A program made the position numbers and the translations under genes. Below are positions 1 through 8,164 of a DNA stretch of 43,343 nucleotides, piece after piece. Every line of letters begins with the position of its first letter. Position 1 is the stretch's first letter. The notes under the pieces were generated by a model, which did no database searches, was not told where the DNA came from, and was given only the letters and a program-made list of their open reading frames with translations. This DNA is from Bacteroidales bacterium (GTDB taxonomy: Bacteria > Bacteroidota > Bacteroidia > Bacteroidales > F082), in assembly GCA_024400195.1 (NCBI GenBank), contig JAKSNC010000014.1, forward strand, positions 1-43,343. The letters are read 5' to 3'.

Positions 1-1
1 T

Positions 2-55
2 CTGCTCGAAAATATAATGCAAATCCCTATCGAACAAATCAAAACAGCTTCTTAA
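2..55 (+). CDS. possible 3' end of a gene cut by the window edge
   Basis: The frame starting at base 2 is open from the window edge to TAA at 53-55 and would encode a C-terminus ending in EQIKTAS. Only 17 codons are visible, so no family can be named. The frame starting at base 1 is also open, to TGA at 58-60, so the assignment is weak. Confidence 0.2.
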   Translation: MLENIMQIPIEQIKTAS

Positions 56-72
56 AGTGAACTCCTTGATCT

Positions 73-107
73 TTCTAACTTCTAACTTCTAACTTCTAAC
101 TTCTAAC
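73..107 (+). repeat. five tandem copies of heptamer TTCTAAC
   Basis: TTCTAAC is repeated five times without a mismatch. The last copy runs into the stop codon (complement of 103-105) of the acyl-CoA synthetase gene. The reverse complement GTTAGAA makes up the left arm flanking the four-helix-bundle gene at 31.5 kb, so the same word is used at two distant places. Confidence 0.9.
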
Positions 108-1866
108 TGAATATCTTGTCTATCAGTTCTTTGTATTCTTTCTTGACTACCGGACGCTTTACTTTGAGCGTTGGCGTAAGGATTCCGTTCATAGGCGTCC
201 ATTCGTCAGCGAGAAGCTCGTAACGCTTGATTTTTTCCGTGTCGCCGAAGTTTGCGTTGATTTTTTTGATTTCTTCGGCAAATCTTGCCTTGACTTGCGG
301 ATTGGTGATCATCTCCTTCGGTGTGGTAAACTTGATTTCGTGACGTTTGCACCATGAACGGAGAAACGCAAAGTCTGGAATGATTATGGCAGCGGCGAAT
401 TTCTGGTTTTCTCCTAAAACAACGATGTGTTCTATAAATCCCGATTCAGCGAACTTGTTTTCAATGACTTCCGGATTGATGTATTTTCCGAGTGATGTCT
501 TGAACAGGTTCTTTATTCGTCCGGTGATGCGCAGGTTGCCGTGTTCGTTAAATTCGCCCAAGTCGCCGGTGTGGAACCAGCCGTCTTTGTCAATGACTTC
601 GGCTGTGAGTTCCGGCTTGTTGTAATATCCCAGCATCACATTGTAGCCGCGGCAGATGATTTCTCCGTTTTCGGCTATCTTCACTTCCACACCCGGAATC
701 GCCGGACCGACATATCCGACTTCTCTTCCGTAAGGAACATTAGACGATGTCGCTATCACCGGAGAACATTCCGTGAGACCGTATCCTTCATAAACAGGCA
801 TTCTTATAGCGGAGAAAAATGCTGATATGTTCCTCGGAAGACTTGCTGCTCCCGAAACGATGATGTCGAAATTTTCACCACCGACTTTTTCCCTGATTTT
901 GCTATACACAAGCTTGTCGGCTATCGCGTGTTTGAGGTTGTACCAGCATGAACGGTTGTCGATGGTGTATTTTTCGGCAAGGTTCATTGCCCAAATGAAA
1001 ATATATTTTGAGATGCCCTTCATCTCGTGCTTCATCTGGCTGACTTTCAAGTACATCTTTTCCAAAATCCGCGGGACGCATGTCATGAAGGTGGGGTGGA
1101 TCTCGCGCATGTTGTCAACTATCGTCGCAAGATTTTCAGCGTAATACACCGACATCGTAAGGTATTGATACAGAAATACCATCAGCCTTTCGTATGCATG
1201 GCACAACGGAAGGAAACTGAATGCCTTGTTCGACCATTTTGCCGGCGTCACTTTTAATTGCTCAATCTGTTTCATGATGTTGCTGTGTGCTATCATCACG
1301 CCTTTTGGGACTCCAGTCGTTCCTGAAGTATAGACTATTGTCGCACAGTCACTTTCTTTTATCGACTCCTTGATGGCGTCAACTTCCTGCTGATGATTGT
1401 GCTGTCTGCCGAACTCAAGAATGTCGTTGAAGCTTTCATATCCTTCTTTCGTCGTGAATGTATAAATCTTCTCTATTGATTTGACGTTTTCTCGGACAGA
1501 TTCCACCTTCTGAAGCACCGAATTTCCGTCGGCAAATATCAACTTCGCACCGCAGTCGTTGAGGATGCACTCATAATCCTCCTTTGTTATCGTTGGATAG
1601 ATTGGAACTGTTATCGCCCCGACCTGCATGATGGCCATGTCGAGAATATTCCATTCCGGACAGTTGCTGTTGATGATGGCTATTTTTTCACCTCTGCCGA
1701 CTCCGAGTTCGATGAGTGCGGAACTTACGGCGTTGACGTGTTCCACATAATCGCGAATGGAGTAGTTGATCCATTTGCCGTTGACCTTTTTTGACAAAGC
1801 GATGTCTTGTTCTGGCTTAGTCTCCAAATAGTGTGTCAGAATGTCGAAAATGCGTTTTTCCTTCAT
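103..1866 (-). CDS. long-chain acyl-CoA synthetase (AMP-forming)
   Basis: This is a 587-residue ANL-superfamily enzyme that would activate a fatty acid with ATP and CoA to acyl-CoA and AMP. Visible motifs are the phosphate-binding YTSGTTGVPKGV at about residues 179-190, the adenine-binding YGLTECSP near 360, and the GWFHTGDLG motif near 430 followed by the hinge region GRIKNLFKTSLGKYINP. The length is usual for bacterial FadD-like or AMP-dependent synthetases (about 550-640). There is no signal peptide, so the enzyme is cytosolic or membrane-peripheral. The ATG at 1866 is the first in frame and is preceded by a plausible -7 element. The gene stands alone on the minus strand. Substrate chain length cannot be read from the sequence. 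Use in phospholipid synthesis or in salvage of exogenous fatty acids is inference. Confidence 0.9.
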   Translation of the reverse strand: MKEKRIFDILTHYLETKPEQDIALSKKVNGKWINYSIRDYVEHVNAVSSALIELGVGRGEKIAIINSNCPEWNILDMAIMQVGAITVPIYPTITKEDYECILNDCGAKLIFADGNSVLQKVESVRENVKSIEKIYTFTTKEGYESFNDILEFGRQHNHQQEVDAIKESIKESDCATIVYTSGTTGVPKGVMIAHSNIMKQIEQLKVTPAKWSNKAFSFLPLCHAYERLMVFLYQYLTMSVYYAENLATIVDNMREIHPTFMTCVPRILEKMYLKVSQMKHEMKGISKYIFIWAMNLAEKYTIDNRSCWYNLKHAIADKLVYSKIREKVGGENFDIIVSGAASLPRNISAFFSAIRMPVYEGYGLTECSPVIATSSNVPYGREVGYVGPAIPGVEVKIAENGEIICRGYNVMLGYYNKPELTAEVIDKDGWFHTGDLGEFNEHGNLRITGRIKNLFKTSLGKYINPEVIENKFAESGFIEHIVVLGENQKFAAAIIIPDFAFLRSWCKRHEIKFTTPKEMITNPQVKARFAEEIKKINANFGDTEKIKRYELLADEWTPMNGILTPTLKVKRPVVKKEYKELIDKIFS

Positions 1867-1891
1867 TGCGTTTTTCTGGTTTTAAAACGTG

Positions 1892-1899
1892 CAAAAATA
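1892..1899 (-). promoter_or_regulatory. putative -7 element TATTTTTG of the acyl-CoA synthetase gene
   Basis: On the minus strand the sequence reads TATTTTTG, which matches the Bacteroidota -7 consensus TAnnTTTG. It lies 25 bases upstream of the ATG at 1866. No clear -33 TTTG is seen at the right distance. Confidence 0.4.
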
Positions 1900-1929
1900 G
1901 ACAAAAAAAACGTCTCTATGTTAAAAAGG

Positions 1930-2046
1930 TGCGTAGGGGTGAAATTATTGTTAAAAATATCGTCTAAGGGGCGAAAAAGTCGTTTTTAGGGGCGAAATGA
2001 TGATGTTTCAGGGTAAAATGTGGCGAAAAGTCGATTTTAGGTGCCT
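1930..2046. repeat. degenerate direct repeats with GGGGCGAAA units
   Basis: This gap between two minus-strand genes holds several imperfect copies of a unit containing (T)AGGGGCGAAA. One is at about 1932, two lie around 1966-1997 separated by AAGTCGTTTTT, and a variant at 2021-2045 has GCGAAAAGTCGATTTTAGG. Units are not regularly spaced and no ORF is convincing. It may be a transcription-end region or a decayed repeat. Confidence 0.5.
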
Positions 2047-2052
2047 CCATTA

Positions 2053-4329
2053 TTAGTGCTTAAGTGTGTTTTTGTGGTGGTTTGAGCGCGTTTCCTGACC
2101 CATTTTGATGATTGCGTTGGCGGATTCGTCGGTGCTTACGAACCAGATGGTTTCACCTTCTTTAAAGTCAGCAGAAGCTTGCGGATTCAGTTTGAAGTCG
2201 TCGTCATGTTGAAAGGCTATTATCATGGCGTTGAATTTCTCCTTGAGCTGCGAGTCGCAAATGCGGACATTGCATAGCGGATGTGTCGCCGTCATAACCA
2301 ATTTGTGCAGGTTCATGTCGCTCGTCTTGCGTTCGCGAACTAACACATTGTCGTGATTTTCAATTATCTGACGGAGAATTGCTATGTTTTTTTCTTCGCC
2401 GACGACCGTCACCTTGTCGTAAGGATAAAAGACGGACTCCTTATGCGGTAAGTCGATTATCGTGTCGCCGCGTTCGATACAGACCACGCTGACATTGTAT
2501 TTGCTTCTGAATGCGGTGTCCATAAGGCGCTTTCCGACTATCGAACTGTTGACTCCTACGACCATTTTGCCTAAGGTGAAGTTCTGCTGGAGGATTTCCG
2601 GAATGACAAACGAATTCTGAGATTGCCGTTTGTTGAGGTTTTCAAGAAACTTCTTCTCAATTTTGTCGTAGAAAAACATTATATGGTTCGACAAGGCGAG
2701 GATTATGCTTCCGACAAATCCGACTCCGAGGCATATCCAGAAATTTACGTCCGGGAAGAAATGTGTTATGATGTTGACTATTATTGATAATGAGATGATA
2801 AACCTCAGTATAAAGATTGTTATGATGATGTTTCTGCTGAATCTCGTGTTGGCGAGCAGTTTGTGCGTTGTGGCTGTAAAATGGTGCTTGAAGGCCATCG
2901 CCCACAAAAACGGTGACACGACGGCAAGGCATATCAGGCAGTTGGCTATTTCAGACCAAACCGTTGGCACAATGCTTTCTATGAATGGTTCTACGAAGAT
3001 GAAGCACAACAGCATCAGCGCGATGATGATAGTTGCGTATATTACGAGGTTTTTCAGCTGTTGTGAGAGAAATGCCTTCATCGTTACGCTGACAGAGTTG
3101 GTTATCTTGACACCTTCGTCTTTCTGAGTGAAATTCGCTTTCCAACGTTCCGGCATTCTTTTTTCGATAAAGTTGTACAAAGGTGTGGCCGATTTGATAG
3201 TATATGGTGTTAGAAAAGTCGTGATGATTGATACTGAAACGATTATCGGATAAAGGAAGTCGTCTATGACTCCGAAACTCATACCGACGGTCGCTATGAT
3301 GAACGAAAATTCACCTATCTGTCCGAAGCACATTCCTGCTTGTGTGGCCGATTTGATGCTGTGCCCGGAAATTATCATTCCAAGAAACGAACTCACTGAT
3401 TTTAAAGTCAAAACAATGATTGTTATGATGATGATGGGCCAGATGTACGATATTATAATGTGCGGGCTGACCATCATACCAACCGAGACAAAAAACACTG
3501 CGCCGAAAAGATCCTTTATCGGTTCTGTGACCTTGTGGATGACGTCTGCTTCGAGCGTCTCAGCGAGAATGGAACCCATGATAAAGGCTCCGAGGGCGGT
3601 CGAAAAACCGAGGTAGTTGGCCAAAACGACCATCACAAAACAAAGGCCGACGGCCACAATCGTTATGGTTTCGGCGTTCATAAACTTCCTGATGCGCTTG
3701 AGCAGCGACGGAATGATGAATATGCCGAAAATAAACCACGCGACGAGGAAGAAAACCAACCTGACGACGCAATAGAGCAATTCCGTCCCGTCAAAAGCCT
3801 TGTTGACAGAGATTGTTGATAAAATGACCATCATCAGTATCGCTACAAGGTCTTCCACAATAAGAACGCCGATGACGCTTTCCGTGTATTTCTCTCCCTT
3901 GAGATTCAAGTCTTCAAAGGCCTTCGCTATAATCGTCGTTGACGACATCGAAAGCATTGCGCCGAGAAAGATGCTGTCCATTTTCGACCATCCGAGAAGC
4001 ATTCCGAGTACATATCCGACAATGAGCATAACTACAATCTCAGTCAAAGCCGTTATCCCAACGGTGCTTCCAACTTTCTTTAACTTTTTGAAACTGAATT
4101 CGAGACCAATGGCGAATAAGAGAAAAACCATCCCGATTTCACTCCAGACATGCACGCTGTCATGGTCGGTTATGACCGGAAAATATGTGAAATAAGGACC
4201 TATGAGGAAACCCGCCACAATGTATCCGAGCACGAGAGGCTGTTTCAACCACTTGAAAATGACCGTCGTGACACCGGCTGTAACCAGTATTAGCGCGAGG
4301 TCTGAAAATAACGCAGGAAGATTGTCCAT
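2053..4329 (-). CDS. CPA2-family monovalent cation/proton antiporter with TrkA-like domains
   Basis: This is an integral membrane protein of 758 residues from the start chosen here. The first ~390 residues hold about a dozen hydrophobic segments typical of the Na+/H+ exchanger domain, with the family-like stretch FLLFAIGLEFSFKKLK. A second hydrophobic block of about 150 residues follows. The C-terminal ~140 residues resemble a TrkA-C/RCK-like cytosolic domain (for example VGVNSSIVGKRLMDTAFRSK). The likely role is K+ or Na+ exchange for protons across the inner membrane, gated by the C-terminal domain. An in-frame ATG 19 codons upstream (4386) exists, but the hydrophobic domain begins at MDNLPALFSDLALIL, so ATG 4329 is preferred. 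The ion specificity is not determinable by eye. Confidence 0.88.
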   Translation of the reverse strand: MDNLPALFSDLALILVTAGVTTVIFKWLKQPLVLGYIVAGFLIGPYFTYFPVITDHDSVHVWSEIGMVFLLFAIGLEFSFKKLKKVGSTVGITALTEIVVMLIVGYVLGMLLGWSKMDSIFLGAMLSMSSTTIIAKAFEDLNLKGEKYTESVIGVLIVEDLVAILMMVILSTISVNKAFDGTELLYCVVRLVFFLVAWFIFGIFIIPSLLKRIRKFMNAETITIVAVGLCFVMVVLANYLGFSTALGAFIMGSILAETLEADVIHKVTEPIKDLFGAVFFVSVGMMVSPHIIISYIWPIIIITIIVLTLKSVSSFLGMIISGHSIKSATQAGMCFGQIGEFSFIIATVGMSFGVIDDFLYPIIVSVSIITTFLTPYTIKSATPLYNFIEKRMPERWKANFTQKDEGVKITNSVSVTMKAFLSQQLKNLVIYATIIIALMLLCFIFVEPFIESIVPTVWSEIANCLICLAVVSPFLWAMAFKHHFTATTHKLLANTRFSRNIIITIFILRFIISLSIIVNIITHFFPDVNFWICLGVGFVGSIILALSNHIMFFYDKIEKKFLENLNKRQSQNSFVIPEILQQNFTLGKMVVGVNSSIVGKRLMDTAFRSKYNVSVVCIERGDTIIDLPHKESVFYPYDKVTVVGEEKNIAILRQIIENHDNVLVRERKTSDMNLHKLVMTATHPLCNVRICDSQLKEKFNAMIIAFQHDDDFKLNPQASADFKEGETIWFVSTDESANAIIKMGQETRSNHHKNTLKH

Positions 4330-4414
4330 CTTTGATGAAATTGCTATTGCAAAATTAAGAAAAAAAGATGACATGCGCTGCGTCAAAAATCGATCTGATT
4401 TGTGATAAATTGAG

Positions 4415-4422
4415 TATCTTTG
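4415..4422 (+). promoter_or_regulatory. -7 element TATCTTTG for the thioredoxin-like/GH3 operon
   Basis: TATCTTTG fits TAnnTTTG and is 23 bases before the ATG at 4446. It lies in the short divergent gap after the antiporter start. A good -33 element at 19-21 bases upstream is not visible. Confidence 0.5.
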
Positions 4423-4445
4423 CGCAAAAAAATCGGTCGTAAAAA

Positions 4446-5285
4446 ATGAGGTTTTGTAGAATTTTGTTTTTTGTCTTTCTGCTGCTTCCGAGTGCTTCGA
4501 TTTTTGCTCAGGAAGATGTAATTGACCATTTTTTTGATGATGTGGATTTTGCTGATACTGTGGCTGTTAAGTCTGATGACTTCAAGTATAGGATTATAGA
4601 TTATATCACTCTTCACCAAGAACAGGAAAAAGACGATAAGAACAGAACTTACGCCGCCATGTTTGCCGTTGACAAGGTCCTTGAGTTCTCGGTTGTGAGT
4701 TATGATTCGTATCGTGAGATATTTATGTTTCTGATTGACGGATTTAGCGCACTCGGTTATGATGATTTGGTTGAGTTTATGGCGAATTATCCCCATTTTT
4801 ACGAGATAAAGGGTACGACAGAATCGCAGTTTATGGAACTTTATAATGCGACGGAATGTCACAGCAGGGTCGGGATAGGGAAGAATGCGCCGGAGATTGA
4901 TACGGTTACTGTAGATGGTAAAAGGTTTAGTATCAATACAATAGATTCTGAATACGTCATCGTTGCCTTCTGGTCGTATGATTGTCCACATTGTCGTGAT
5001 TTTATGCACGAAGTCGGCGCGTTTCTTGATGAAAATCCCGATTTTGCCATTGTCGCAGTGAACGTCATCGGGACAAAGAGGGAAGTTAAAAGACTGATGC
5101 GTCGCGAAAAGTTGAAAAATTCGTTCTTTTACCGAGAAGAACTCGAATGGCAGGGCCCTTTCGCTAAGGCTTATGCCGTGAACTCACTGCCTTCGGTCTT
5201 CCTGCTGGATGAAAGCCGTACTATCGTGTTGAAACCTATGGAAATTTCAGATTTGTATGATTTTGTAAATAATATTTCAAGATGA
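4446..5285 (+). CDS. secreted thioredoxin-like (TlpA-type) protein
   Basis: This is a 279-residue exported protein with an N-terminal signal sequence (MRFCRILFFVFLLLPSASIFA, cleavage likely after about residue 21). Residues ~22-140 are a helical region of unknown function. Residues ~143-275 form a thioredoxin/AhpC-TSA-like fold with the active-site motif SYDCPHCRDF (CPHC) and the cis-proline segment NSLPSVFLLD. It probably acts in the periplasm as a thiol-disulfide oxidoreductase. The CPHC dipeptide resembles DsbA more than the CGPC of thioredoxin. The last four bases overlap the start of the GH3 fusion gene (ATGA), so the two are probably translationally coupled. The specific partner is unknown. 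Confidence 0.8.
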   Translation: MRFCRILFFVFLLLPSASIFAQEDVIDHFFDDVDFADTVAVKSDDFKYRIIDYITLHQEQEKDDKNRTYAAMFAVDKVLEFSVVSYDSYREIFMFLIDGFSALGYDDLVEFMANYPHFYEIKGTTESQFMELYNATECHSRVGIGKNAPEIDTVTVDGKRFSINTIDSEYVIVAFWSYDCPHCRDFMHEVGAFLDENPDFAIVAVNVIGTKREVKRLMRREKLKNSFFYREELEWQGPFAKAYAVNSLPSVFLLDESRTIVLKPMEISDLYDFVNNISR

Positions 5286-8158
5286 GAAAAGTTTTTTTTG
5301 CACTGAGTTTTATTGTAGTTCTTGCTAATCACTCTTTTGCCCAAAAGCAGGAACAAGAATGGGTCGATTCTGTCTATATGAGCCTCACACTCGAACAGAA
5401 GGTCGGCCAACTGATGAATCTTCGCACCAACCAGCCGGATCAGCCGTATTTTCCGCTGATTGACGAAATGATTAGGAAATATAACATCGGCGGAGTGACG
5501 TATTTCCGCAGCGGAGATTCGAAGTCTCAAATGGAACAGACAATGAAATGGCAGTCTGAAGCCCAAACGCCACTTATGATAACCATTGATGGAGAATGGG
5601 GACTTGGAATGCGTATAAAAGATTGTATATCATATCCTTATCAGATGACGCTTGGAGCTTTACGTGAAGATGATTTGATTTCTGAAATGGGGTGTCAGAT
5701 TGCCGAACAATGCCGTCTGCTTGGAATTCAGTCGAATTTCTCTCCAGTGGTAGATGTGAACAGCGAACCGTCAAACCCCGTCATCGGAATGAGGAGCTTC
5801 GGCGAAAATCCGGAGAAAGTCGCACGAAAGGGCTTGGCCTATGCTCGTGCTCTGCAGGACAACGGTATCCTTCCCACTATGAAGCATTTTCCGGGACACG
5901 GCGATACTCACACAGATTCGCATGTAGCTCTGCCGGTAGTCGCGAAAAGTCTTTCAGAATTAGAAAAAACGGAATTTGTGCCGTTTAAATATATGATAGA
6001 CAACGGTATATCAGGACTTATGGTCGGTCATCTCTCTTATCCTGCCATTGACGACAGCGGAACTCCGACATCATTGTCAGAAAAGACTATCAATGGCTTC
6101 TTACGTAAAAAACTTGGTTTTGAAGGACTTGTCGTCACTGACGGTTTGGATATGAAAGGGCTTACAGGCGGTAATGATCCAGATAAAGCCTGTTTGATGG
6201 CTCTGATGGCTGGTGCCGACGTTCTGCTTCTGCCCGTAAATCCTGAAAATTCAATCAAAATTATCGTTGAAGCTGCAAAATCAGATGACAATGTGATGCG
6301 TCGCGTCTCCGAAAGCTGCCGGCGTATCCTGACCTGGAAATATCGTCTCGGATTAGCTGAAAAACAGTCGTTTGAACCTTCCGAAATATCTGCCAAAATG
6401 AAAAATCCCCGCTATTCGGAATTGAAACAGCGTATCTACGACGAAGCGGTGACAGTTCTTTCAAACAATGATTTCGCCCCGTTGAATAAAGATGAAAAAA
6501 TCGCCTTCATCAGCACAATGCCCGATGATAATATGTTTTTCCTCTTGAAAAACAAGGGCTTTAAGTGCGAAAAGATTTCTTTTGAAAATTGTTGTCAGAA
6601 TTCGAAAGAAATGGTGAAAAAGCTTAAGGATTATGACCGCGTCATCGTCAACCTAAGAAATACGTCTGTCTATGCAAGCAGACATTACGGTATAAATCAG
6701 GAAATGATAAGTTTGGTTAACGCCTTGAGTAAGAATAAAAATTTGGTTCTCAACCTTTTTACTCTGCCTTACGCCATAGATATGTTCGATTTTGCAAAAA
6801 AAACGACAGACATCATCGTCGGATACGAGGATAATGTCATGGTAGAGCGTTCTGTGACGGCCGTATTGTGCGGCGACAGAGTTGCACGCGGAGTACTTCC
6901 GGTGAGTACTAAACTTTACAAAGAAGGATCAGGAATCGCTTGCGAAAATGATGTCAAATCAATCAAGAACGAAGGCGGAATTATGGATCCCGTTTTTGAG
7001 CGCAAGGTCGATTCCATTGTCCTTGAAGGATTGGGACAGCAGGCTTATCCCGGATGTCAGGTTCTCGCAGTGAAGGACGGCGTCGTCATATACGACAAGT
7101 GTTTCGGCACTTTTACATACGAAGACAGCCGCGCCGTGCAACCGGACGATGTTTATGACATCGCTTCGCTGACAAAAATTTTCGGCTCGACAATTGCCAT
7201 TATGAAGCTTTATGACGAGAATAAAATCGATATTAATGCGAAATTGAGCGATTTTTTCCCTTTTTTACGCGGAACTAACAAGGCCGATATAACGCTTTTG
7301 GAAATTATGACTCATCAGTCGGGAATGCAGGCGTGGCATCCGTTTTATCTTGAGACAATCGAAAAAGAAAAACTTAATCCATTGATTTATAGTGATTGTC
7401 TTGATGAAGACCATCCTCTGTGCGTGGCCGAAAATGTCTATATCGAAAAAAACTACTGGCGTGAGATGCTTGAGTGTTTTGTAACGACTGAAATGGGGGA
7501 GAAGAAGTACAAATATTGCGATATGGGCTTCTATTTTATGCCGAAAATTGTGGAATTGACGACCGGAATGCCTTTCGAAGAATATCTTGATGAAACGTTT
7601 TACAGACCAATGGGATTGTCGCATCTGTTCTTTAATCCTTTGAAACACATTGAAATAGAAAAAATCGTGCCTACGTCTTACGACTCTGTTTTCAGGAAAC
7701 AGCTTCTGCGTGGTTATGTCAATGACCAGGCGGCGGCAATGATGGGCGGCGTCTCTGGACATGCCGGGCTTTTTGCCAATGCGCACGACCTCGCGGCAAT
7801 AATGCAGATGCTTGTCGATGGCGGTGTTTACAACGGCAGACGCTACCTCTCGAAGGCAACCGTGAAGATGTTTACAACCGCACCGTTTACCGATAACGAC
7901 AACAGACGTGGAATAGGTTTCGACAAGCCTAATATCGACCCGGATTGCCCGTTTACAACGCCGTCGCTGCGTGCTTCGATGAAGAGTTTCGGTCATACCG
8001 GTTTCACTGGAACTTTCGTCTGGGCTGACCCTGAAAACAAACTCGTGGTAGTGTTCCTTTCAAATCGCGTCTGCCCTGATGAGAATAACAACAAACTGTC
8101 AAAAATGGATATAAGAACCAATATCCACGACGTGTTTTATCAAATGGAAGAAAAATAA
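5282..8158 (+). CDS. secreted GH3 glycosidase fused to a class-C beta-lactamase-like serine hydrolase
   Basis: This is a 958-residue two-domain exported protein. After a signal peptide (MRKVFFALSFIVVLANHSFAQ), residues ~30-350 match the NagZ-type glycoside hydrolase family 3 domain. They contain KHFPGHGDTHTDSH near 205 and the likely nucleophile region VVTDGLDMKGL near 285. A GH3 C-terminal-like part follows. From ~570 onward there is a serine beta-lactamase/transpeptidase-like domain with SLTK (the SxxK nucleophile), YCDMG in the place of YxN, and GHTGFTG in the place of the KTG box. This architecture recurs in Bacteroidota. It suggests a periplasmic beta-N-acetylhexosaminidase coupled to a D-Ala or amidase-type hydrolase acting on peptidoglycan fragments, but the substrate is inferred. 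It is translationally coupled to the thioredoxin-like gene. Confidence 0.87.
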   Translation: MRKVFFALSFIVVLANHSFAQKQEQEWVDSVYMSLTLEQKVGQLMNLRTNQPDQPYFPLIDEMIRKYNIGGVTYFRSGDSKSQMEQTMKWQSEAQTPLMITIDGEWGLGMRIKDCISYPYQMTLGALREDDLISEMGCQIAEQCRLLGIQSNFSPVVDVNSEPSNPVIGMRSFGENPEKVARKGLAYARALQDNGILPTMKHFPGHGDTHTDSHVALPVVAKSLSELEKTEFVPFKYMIDNGISGLMVGHLSYPAIDDSGTPTSLSEKTINGFLRKKLGFEGLVVTDGLDMKGLTGGNDPDKACLMALMAGADVLLLPVNPENSIKIIVEAAKSDDNVMRRVSESCRRILTWKYRLGLAEKQSFEPSEISAKMKNPRYSELKQRIYDEAVTVLSNNDFAPLNKDEKIAFISTMPDDNMFFLLKNKGFKCEKISFENCCQNSKEMVKKLKDYDRVIVNLRNTSVYASRHYGINQEMISLVNALSKNKNLVLNLFTLPYAIDMFDFAKKTTDIIVGYEDNVMVERSVTAVLCGDRVARGVLPVSTKLYKEGSGIACENDVKSIKNEGGIMDPVFERKVDSIVLEGLGQQAYPGCQVLAVKDGVVIYDKCFGTFTYEDSRAVQPDDVYDIASLTKIFGSTIAIMKLYDENKIDINAKLSDFFPFLRGTNKADITLLEIMTHQSGMQAWHPFYLETIEKEKLNPLIYSDCLDEDHPLCVAENVYIEKNYWREMLECFVTTEMGEKKYKYCDMGFYFMPKIVELTTGMPFEEYLDETFYRPMGLSHLFFNPLKHIEIEKIVPTSYDSVFRKQLLRGYVNDQAAAMMGGVSGHAGLFANAHDLAAIMQMLVDGGVYNGRRYLSKATVKMFTTAPFTDNDNRRGIGFDKPNIDPDCPFTTPSLRASMKSFGHTGFTGTFVWADPENKLVVVFLSNRVCPDENNNKLSKMDIRTNIHDVFYQMEEK

Positions 8159-8164
8159 CGGATT

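Noticed and set aside
73-107. Tandem heptamers considered as a CRISPR array
   Set aside because: Contiguous 7-base units without spacers are a simple tandem repeat, not CRISPR.
4383-5009. Long minus-strand frame opposite the thioredoxin-like gene
   Set aside because: It lacks any motif, and the + strand frame has a signal peptide and CPHC active site. The minus frame is a shadow.
7265-7996. 243-codon minus-strand frame inside the GH3/serine hydrolase gene
   Set aside because: It is His/Arg-rich low-quality protein opposite a clearly conserved domain, so a shadow.
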